This document shows, one piece after another, positions 57,313 to 64,000 of a DNA stretch of 64,000 nucleotides. The notes beneath the pieces were generated by a model. That model saw nothing but the letters and a program-made list of their open reading frames with translations, was not told where the DNA came from and made no database searches. The translations under genes and the position numbers were made by a program. The stretch is from Hemicordylus capensis (taxonomy: Eukaryota > Chordata > Lepidosauria > Squamata > Cordylidae), in contig NC_069658.1 in the NCBI RefSeq assembly GCF_027244095.1, positions 41,380,501 through 41,444,500 of the forward strand. Reading direction: 5' to 3'. Within the stretch, counting starts at the first letter, position 1. The number at the start of each line of letters is the position of its first letter.

Positions 57313-57395
57313 TAGGAACATAGGAAGCTGCCTTCTACCGAGTGAGACCATTGGTCAGTCTAGCTCAGTATTGTCTTCATACTTGATGTTCTACC
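57313..57395 (-). mobile_element. 5S/tRNA composite SINE, 3' fragment
   Basis: ACATAGGAAGCTGCCTTCTA through GACCATTGGTC and CTAGCTCAGTATTGTCTTC match the tail of the copy at 28066. Confidence 0.7.
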
Positions 57396-57563
57396 CCAAA
57401 TGGTGGCTGTCCACTTTGGTTTTTTTCCTCCAGTGTACCCCATGTATTATCTGAATGGGAATGGGGCCTCTCCAGCCACTAATTGTTAGCTGGGCCCAAT
57501 CTTCCCCAGACAACCAGGGCAAGCATTAGCAGTCCCCCCCAAAAAAAAACCAGCATTGGGGGG

Positions 57564-58119
57564 TAGGGGTGTGTACAGAACCAGAAGCGGTGGTTTGGTT
57601 CAAATTTGAAATGGTTTGTTTGACCCAGTTTGAGTGCTTTGCTTGCAAAGGGGAACCCAGTAAGGATTCCCCTTTACAAGCAAAGGGAGGATTCCTTAAC
57701 TAAAAAGGGACTGATGGCACGAATAGAGGCCAGAATTGGGCCATCTGATGGCCCTGTGTGGGGGTACACTAGCAGGGCCGAAGGGGGCCACACTACTGCA
57801 AAGCCGCCTTGGCTGCCAACGGGGATCTGCCCCCATTGCCACAGGGGAGCTACTGCTGCTACAGTGGGTAAAGTGCCCTCTCACCCTCCCCCCTCAGGCC
57901 TCAACCCCATTTTAGTTAGGGATTCCCCTTTAAAAGTAAACCTTACTGGATTCCCCTTTAAATGTAAAGTACTCAAACATCTTGAACTGAACCAAACCAG
58001 TTCAGTCCCAACCAGGCCCATTTTGATTCTAACATGGTCCGCCCTCCTCTTTCTGGGTATAATGCGGTTTGAGCTTATACCAGGCCGGTTTGAATTTAAC
58101 CAAGTTGTGCCCACCCCTA
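57564..58119. mobile_element. hAT non-autonomous fold-back element
   Basis: The ends are TAGGGGTGTGTACAGAACC and TTGTGCCCACCCCTA. The inverted interior has AAAGGGGAACCCAGTAAGG against CCTTACTGGATTCCCCTTT. The flanks TTGGGGGG and TCAGGGGT could be a decayed duplication. 556 bp. Confidence 0.8.
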
Positions 58120-58124
58120 TCAGG

Positions 58125-59025
58125 GGTGCCTTATGCTGCAACTAGCAGAAGGCCTGCAGCAGTAAAAACAGCAGATTGGGACCCAAAAAAAAATATGAAC
58201 ATCTGGTTGTCTGCTCAGTTCATATCTCTGTGTTTTAATATAATTATTATGAGTAAGATGTGGGAATTTAAACTATGGGAAGCAAATGGCAAGAAGCCTG
58301 TCTAATTGTCACATCTCCTTGGCAGACTGATGCCTTGATCTTTGTGAGTGTCTTGAGCTGAAACATTTGTTTGGCAGCAAGGCTGAGGCAAAGAGAAACA
58401 CAGCAGGGAGTTGATTAATAGCATACCTTTTCCAAAGTGGCAGTCCAGTTGCAAATTTGAATGTCCATATATACACAAAGCTTATTTGGGAGCAAGCATT
58501 TTATCAGTGATAACCATGGCTAGGATAACACAGAGCTTAGCCATTTTTAGAGAATATCTGTCACTGGACTCATGTGGGTACTTGTTTTGATTTTTTACAT
58601 ATGCAGCCAAGACATGAAAAGATTTCATAATTTGCTGTGTCCAGTAGATTTGATGAAATCTGTCAACTTGGACTTTTTCTTCATAATCACAAAGGCAAAA
58701 ATGGGGGTGACTCCTTGGAGAATAATAAGTGGTTTATTGTCACGTGAGGCTTCAACAGCTCCAATTAGTTTGAACATCCAACAGCTTCATTGAATGTTTG
58801 ATCTAAATTGAGAAGGTAGTGGATGTGTTTCTGTTGAACACTGAGTTAATGCTCCACACAGGCAATGGAAACACAATTGATTTGTTTACAAGGCTATACA
58901 CAACAACTTGTCAGGGCTCCTAACACATGTGTGCAGCAGGTTTTCTTCTTCTAAGAGGGATGAGATGGAGGGGGAAGTGTGGAGGGTGTACTACAGAAAT
59001 AAATCAATGTACCAGGACACAGTAG
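58125..59025. other. Nothing recognised
   Basis: AT-rich, single-copy-looking, no gene. Confidence 0.4.
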
Positions 59026-59029
59026 GTAC

Positions 59030-59455
59030 AATTCAAGGTGTAGTTCATTACCTTTAAAGCCCTAAAAGGCTTGGGCCCTGGGTACCTTAGGGACCGTCTG
59101 CCCCCAGCTAAATCTACCCACCTGACTAGATCGGCTGGGAAGGCTCTGCTCTGCATGCTGACACCAGCTGAGGCCCATTTGACAAGCACATGGGACTGGG
59201 CCTTCTCATTCGTTGCCCTCAGGCTGTGGAACTTGCTCTCAGCTGAGACCCACATGGCTACCTCTCTCCCAGCCTTTAGGAGGAAAGTGATGACTGCCAT
59301 TTTTATTCAGGCTTTTGGCCAATGAGCTGTCCCTTGCTCTTGCTAATTTTTAGCTGCATTTGTCCTGTTTTTATGGTTTCGTTTTTGTTGAATTGTTAAT
59401 TGCCCTGGGGTCTTAGGACGAAGGACAGTCTATAAATATAAAATAAATAGAGTGG
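59030..59455 (+). mobile_element. L2-type LINE, ORF2 C-terminus and 3' UTR
   Basis: Encodes FKALKGLGPGYLRDRLPP, then WAFSFVALRLWNLLSAETH and FRRKVMTAIFIQAFGQ before a stop. The 3' UTR ends with AATAAATAG. The frame is open to the stop, so this copy is younger than the one at 4245. Confidence 0.8.
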
Positions 59456-59596
59456 CTGACATTCTATGCAGCAGAACACTGGCATTAGGGACTCACCAGG
59501 GCTGCTGTGCACAATGCAGGCAACCCTGAAGGTGTTGTGCAACAAGCCAAAAACTTAAAACAGCATCTATGCAGCTGTGCAGTACTACTTCCATTA

Positions 59597-60010
59597 AGGC
59601 TGTGCACAGAACCGGCTGGTCTGGTTGAGTCCAAACTGGACCCGAACCAGACCAGGCTGGTTCAGTCCAGCACCTCCTCAAAACCACCCACCCATCCAGT
59701 TTGGTTTGGTTTGGTTTGTCACGAACAATTTTTTTAAAAAAATTTAAACTTTTCCCCTCTGGGGGCATTCTCCAAGGTGGCTGGGGGTCTGCAGAGGTCC
59801 CCCTCCCCCCGCTGGCCTCCTGCCTTCAAAAACAGCCCTGTTCAACCATTCTTTGGCCCATTCAGGCCTTTCCCCTGGCAAGGCAGGCATTTTGGAGGGC
59901 GCTGTGCTTGTGCAATGGGCCTCTCTGTGGCCTGAGTCACTTGTTCCCAACAGTGTCGGGGCTACCTTCTGGGTCTGCAGCAGCCCCGGTGCAGATTATA
60001 TCATTGTCAG
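59597..60010. mobile_element. Degenerate hAT end of the TAGGG family
   Basis: AAGGCTGTGCACAGAACCGG, followed by inverted GGTCTGGTT / AACCAGACC blocks and repeated TTTGG units, resembles the elements at 24180 and 57564. The right end is unclear. Confidence 0.4.
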
Positions 60011-60119
60011 AACACTAAGCATCATGTCAGCCATTATGCTCAGTTTCCACTGTGCTACCATGTGGATGCTGCCTTAAGTCATTGCAGAACTTGTTGAAGA
60101 GGGAGTTCCAGTGCATCAA

Positions 60120-60500
60120 CCTTTTGCATCAGCTATCCTAATGACCACTAGGGGCACTGGGAGTAGAGGTAGTTAGTGAGGGTCTCCTTACCTGTCCCTG
60201 CTTGCCTCAACTCTATGACCCTGCTTTGACTCCTCAGGTACTTCCTGTAATGAGTCAGTCCTCTTCCTTTCCTCCTAGAGAGAAGATGGAATCATCTCTC
60301 TCTCCCTACCTATTCATTATGTAGCTGATATGATAGGTCTTTCCTATCTCAAATGTACTTCACCAATAAATCAATTTAACTTAGACTCTACAGTGATCTC
60401 CATGTGTGTTACTTAAATAGCTGCAACAACTAAACTCTGCACTATGTAACTGGAGTGGTAGCTTCTTTGGTGCTTGGCTAAATAATCACAAACCCCAACA
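60120..60500 (+). repeat. Unclassified 300-bp interspersed repeat, copy 2
   Basis: Inverted match to 7215-7527. It has CCAATAAATC at 60363 in a position suited to a polyadenylation signal. It may be an LTR relic. No coding part. Confidence 0.55.
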
Positions 60501-60638
60501 GAACTGCCTGGTTGCACAATACGACTGGGGCTGCCTGCCATGTGCACAGCAGCCCTGGCAGGTCCTTAATGCTGGCATTCCACTACACAGCATGTTGGCC
60601 AGTGGGTGTAATTTTTGCATATGTGGGGTGATACATAG

Positions 60639-62128
60639 TAGGGATGTGTGAAATGTTTTGGGTACAGAACGATCTGTACCCGAAACGGCTAATTTCGGGT
60701 GATTCGGATCCGAATCGAATCACAAATTTCGGCCCCCGAAATTTTTCGGAACCGAAACGAAACACCCCCGTTTGGGCTCCAAATTATCTGTTGTTTCGGC
60801 CCTCCATTTTGTGGCCAATAAATGCCTTCTTCTTTCCCCTCCATTTTGAGCAATGACATCAATTTGAATTTCCCGCCTTTTTGCCTCCCATTGACTTCAA
60901 TACAAAAAGGTCTGATGTGACGTCTACTCGAATTTTGGGTCCCAGGGCCAAAAGAGTGGGGTGGGGTGGTAGTGCCTAATGGGTGGAGGCTACCACCCCA
61001 ATTGCAGAGGGATTGGGCAGAGGGCTGATTTTTGGTGAATTTCTGAAGTTTTAGTGTCTTTAAGGTTTTTCCCCATTAGGTATAATGGAGGGTGTATCGC
61101 TTCACGTCGGGGGGAAAGGGGTGGCTCAGAGCAGTGTGGGGTTGGTGGTAGTGCAAGGTAGGGGCAAGGAAGCTACCAGATTTTTTTCAAAGGATTTCGG
61201 CAGAGGGCTGATTTTTGGTGAATTGTTGAAGTTTACGCGTCTTTAAGGTTTTTCCTCATAAAGTGTAATGAAGGTTTCAGCAGCCCCATAAGTGCACTTG
61301 GGGGGTGCTGGGGTGGACCAGAGCAAGTGGTGGTGTAGTGCACATAGGGTGCCAACCACCCCCATGGGTTTCTAACCCATGGGGTACAGGGTTCTGTTGT
61401 TTCTTAGATGTTCTGAGTGTAGATTCTGTGATAGCAAATGAGAGTGGATTCATAGCGTCTCATTGAAAATCTCATTTGCTATCATAGAATCCACACTCAG
61501 AACACCTTTGAAGCAACAAAACTCCAACAAATGAAATCACCAAAAATCAGCCCTCTGCCCAAATCCTTTGAAAAAATTCAGGTAGCTTCCTTGCCCATAC
61601 CTTGCACTACCACCAACCCCACACCACTCTAGGCCACCCATTTTCCCCCAACGTGAAGTGATACACCCTCCATTATACCTAATGGGGGAAAACCTTAAAA
61701 ACGCATAAACTTCAACAATTCACCAAAAGTCAGCCCTCTGCCCAATCACTCTGCAATTGGGGTGCTAGCCTCCACCCATTGGGCACTACCACCCTACCCC
61801 ACTCTTTTGGCCCAGATTCCACATTATGACCCCAATCTGCCCCAAAGACACTAAAACCTCAAAAATTCACCAAATACCAGCCCTTTGGCCAATCCCTCTG
61901 CAATTTGGGTGGTAGCTTCCACCCATTAGGCACTACCAACCCACCCCACTCTTTTGGCTCCAAGACCCTTTTTTAATCCAAATCAATTCAGTTTTGGATT
62001 CGGATTAATTCGGATCCGAATCGAATCGGGGGTGATTCGGATGGGCCAGATTTGGATCCGAAACAAATTGGGGGTGTTTCAATTCAGATCCGAATCGAAA
62101 CACCAAAAATCCGAATTGCACACCCCTA
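60639..62128. mobile_element. hAT fold-back element, complete, 1.49 kb
   Basis: The ends are TAGGGATGTGTGAAATG and AATTGCACACCCCTA. The target duplication is ATACATAG (60631-60638) and ATACATAT (62129-62136), one mismatch. The two halves are inverted copies of about 500 bp centred near 61455 (left GGGTGGTAGTGCC..GGCTACCACC, right GGTGGTAGCTTCC..GGCACTACCA). The first 46 bases match the left end of the 5.9-kb hAT at 11584. Non-coding. Confidence 0.92.
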
Positions 62129-62139
62129 ATACATATGAA

Positions 62140-62465
62140 GATAAAGCAAGTTAACCCAGAGCCAAGCTACTTATTATGATAACTGTATACTTCAGCTCTA
62201 TGTGTTTAGTTTTTTAAACTTCAATAGCAGCCATGGGGGATCAGGATTTGGTCTACAGCGCACATGGAGAGATATTTGACCCTTCTTGCCATGCTCAGCC
62301 CCAGTGAAAATTCTGCCCCCAAAGTTTGCTAGACCCAGAAGAGGCTCTTCCATCAATGCCAAGCATTGGAAAACATTGAGGCTATTCCCATCAGCAGCCC
62401 AACCCAACCTAGGGCAGCCCAAACTGGGTTGGCCTGATAGTGTAGAGCACCAGGATCACTCCCAA
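62140..62465. other. Nothing recognised
   Basis: No supported gene or repeat. Confidence 0.4.
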
Positions 62466-62467
62466 TA

Positions 62468-62779
62468 AGTCTTCCCTCTCACAGGGATTCCTAGATGTTG
62501 TTCTCTACAACTCCCAGGATCCCCAGCTGCAATGGCCTTTGGCTGGGGATAGTAGGAATTGTAGTGAACAACATCCAGGAATCAGGGGTGTAGCTATAAT
62601 TGAATGAATGGGTTCAAAAAACCTGGGGGCCCCAGCTCCAGAGGGCCCCCCAGCTCCACCCCTCCCTATTTTCTTCATTATCTCCCTCATTCTGAGGGGC
62701 TGCCGGGGAGAGGGGCAAACACGGTCCTCCTCTTCCCTAGCTATGCCCCTACTGGGAATCCCTGTTAGAGGGAACACTG
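62468..62779. mobile_element. hAT MITE, CAGTGTTCCCTCT family, split by another MITE
   Basis: The right end TTAGAGGGAACACTG is intact. The left end is eroded (GTCTTCCCTCTC). The interior matches the copies at 6553 and 17971 and is interrupted at 62583-62750. Confidence 0.85.
62583..62750. mobile_element. Nested hAT-like MITE, CAGGGGTGTAGC ends
   Basis: CAGGGGTGTAGCTATAATTG at the left and CCCTAGCTATGCCCCT at the right. The flanks CCAGGAAT and CTGGGAAT suggest an 8-bp duplication with two changes. Its termini are close to the CAGAGGCGTA family. Confidence 0.7.
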
Positions 62780-62784
62780 CTCTC

Positions 62785-63780
62785 AATCCTGGTGCTTTCA
62801 TCCCTGCTAGCCTGACCTTTAACCCCAGCCCTCAACCAGGGTTAGAAGGTGCAAGTGTGCCCTCAATCTCAGGTTCAGGGTTGTTTGTGTGGTTGGGTTG
62901 CACTCAGCCCGAGCACAAACAGAGTTGGGTGCCTAGAGTGCCTGACTCATCGAGGAGTCTGCCAATGCACTGCACTTGTCATGCGTTGCATTATAGAATT
63001 CCTGGAGGCCAGGACTCATTTCCCCAGCCTCTGGGGATCCTCACTGCCAGGAACAGCATGGGTTGTGTGGGCAGATAATGGCACGCTGCAGAGGAGCTCC
63101 TTGCTCATCTGGGGGGAAGGTAGGTTCAACCCTGTCTCACCCCACTGCCCATCCTCTCCACCCCTTATAGTTATGAGAACAGCCTTATTGATTATTGCCT
63201 TATCCCATGAACATATTGAGGTTCTTCTCACAATCAGTGAGAAAAACCTGGATGAGGTTTGCGGGGAGAGTGGGCTAAGCCCGCTCTCCCCTCAGACGAG
63301 CAGTCAATCTGCTCTGGGAGGCTGAACCGGCCGCTCACACAACTGCTGGCACCATTACAGAGCCAGCGGGGGCTGGGGGGATCGGGGTCCACGCAGCCCC
63401 TGGAAGCTCCAGCATGCCCTGTGCAAGCGTGCAGGGCATGCTGGAGAGATCCCCGAGCCAGGAGGCTGCTTTTCAGCCTCCCAGTCAGGGGTCTACTTGT
63501 GAGTTGCCACGGTGCAGATCCATGCTGCAGCAACTCACAATCATGGAGCCTGGGTTAGCAGAGCACTTGCTCCACTAACCTGGGCTTAGGGGAGGGCTAC
63601 TTAAGTGGGTTAACCACTTGGAGGCCACTGGGCTCGCCTGCAAGCCCGGTGGTTCTCACAATCAGGTGAAATCAGGCTAGGCTCCCCTAGCCCAATTTTG
63701 CCTGATTGTGGGAACAGTCTCATTGAGTAACACATACAACTTAGGAGTTAACAGAACTGGAGATTTATTTTCCTACAATG
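62785..63780. other. Unclassified GC-richer stretch
   Basis: A palindromic patch, CCAGCATGCCCTG..GCAGGGCATGCTGG, is at 63410-63445 and another, AACCCAGGCTCC-like, near 63545. Frames on both strands are open but unrelated to known proteins, so I call no gene. Confidence 0.4.
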
Positions 63781-63786
63781 GGCATA

Positions 63787-64000
63787 CAGGTAAAACTCAG
63801 AAAATTAGAATATCGTGCAAAAGTCCATTAATTTCAGTAATGCAAATTAAAAGGTGAAACTGATATATGAGACAGACGCATTACATGCAAAGTGAGATAA
63901 GTCAAGCCTTAATTTGTTATAATTGTGATGATCATGGTGTACAGCTCATGAAAACCCCAAATCCACAATCCCAGAACATTAGAATATTACATGGAACCAA
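63787..64000 (+). mobile_element. Tc1-like element, left terminal repeat (runs off window)
   Basis: It is preceded by TA (63785-63786) and starts CAGGTAAAACTCAGAAAATT. It matches the left arm of the copy at 44426 over all 214 visible bases with only a few changes. The rest lies beyond the window. Confidence 0.9.

Overview
The window looks like repeat-rich, non-genic DNA from a squamate reptile, most likely a lizard. The lineage call rests on five Sauria SINE copies with their BovB-like 3' end, a CR1 LINE with octamer tail repeats, L2-type LINEs, two further tRNA/5S-derived SINE families and many hAT elements. I found no host protein-coding gene that I can support. Every long open frame I could interpret is a piece of a transposable element, a shadow of a simple repeat, or unsupported.

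Layout. 0-10 kb holds single-copy-looking sequence, a perfect 46-bp hairpin, a degenerate L2 copy, a short hAT miniature element (MITE) with exact 8-bp target duplications, and a fold-back element. 10.5-17.5 kb is hAT territory: a 1.06-kb non-autonomous element with exact target duplications, followed at once by a 5.9-kb hAT that still carries a frameshifted BED-finger/hATC transposase. 18-29 kb is mostly unclassified sequence with MITEs, SINEs and microsatellites. 29.2-32.3 kb is a 3.1-kb hAT containing a 170-bp inverted duplication around a SINE. 33-40 kb has SINEs, a perfect 37-bp hairpin, a cluster of CTCATGAG octamers, a roughly 135-bp tandem repeat and an inverted 5S rRNA-LINE chimera. 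40-46 kb holds a CR1 3' half, a probable Gypsy-like LTR carrying a Tigger-like MITE, a SINE carrying a hAT MITE, and an internally deleted Tc1.

46.5-53.9 kb is the most layered part. An L2 is split by a Penelope-like element (RT and GIY-YIG pieces), which is split in turn by a 3.4-kb insertion with a roughly 10-bp target duplication. Just downstream is a rearrangement: a 347-bp block with no visible difference from sequence 2.7 kb upstream sits between two copies of a roughly 160-bp flank. 53.9-64 kb is dominated by fold-back hAT elements ending in TAGGG(A/G)TGTG, two more Tc1 copies (one runs off the window), L2 and SINE pieces.

There is no pathway or operon here. The ties between elements are parasitic: the 5.9-kb hAT has the same first 46 bases as a fold-back element at 60.6 kb, so such elements could have been its non-autonomous passengers. 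The SINEs end in tails resembling the BovB and L2-type LINEs that would have copied them. All repeat names come from recognition by eye, without a database search.
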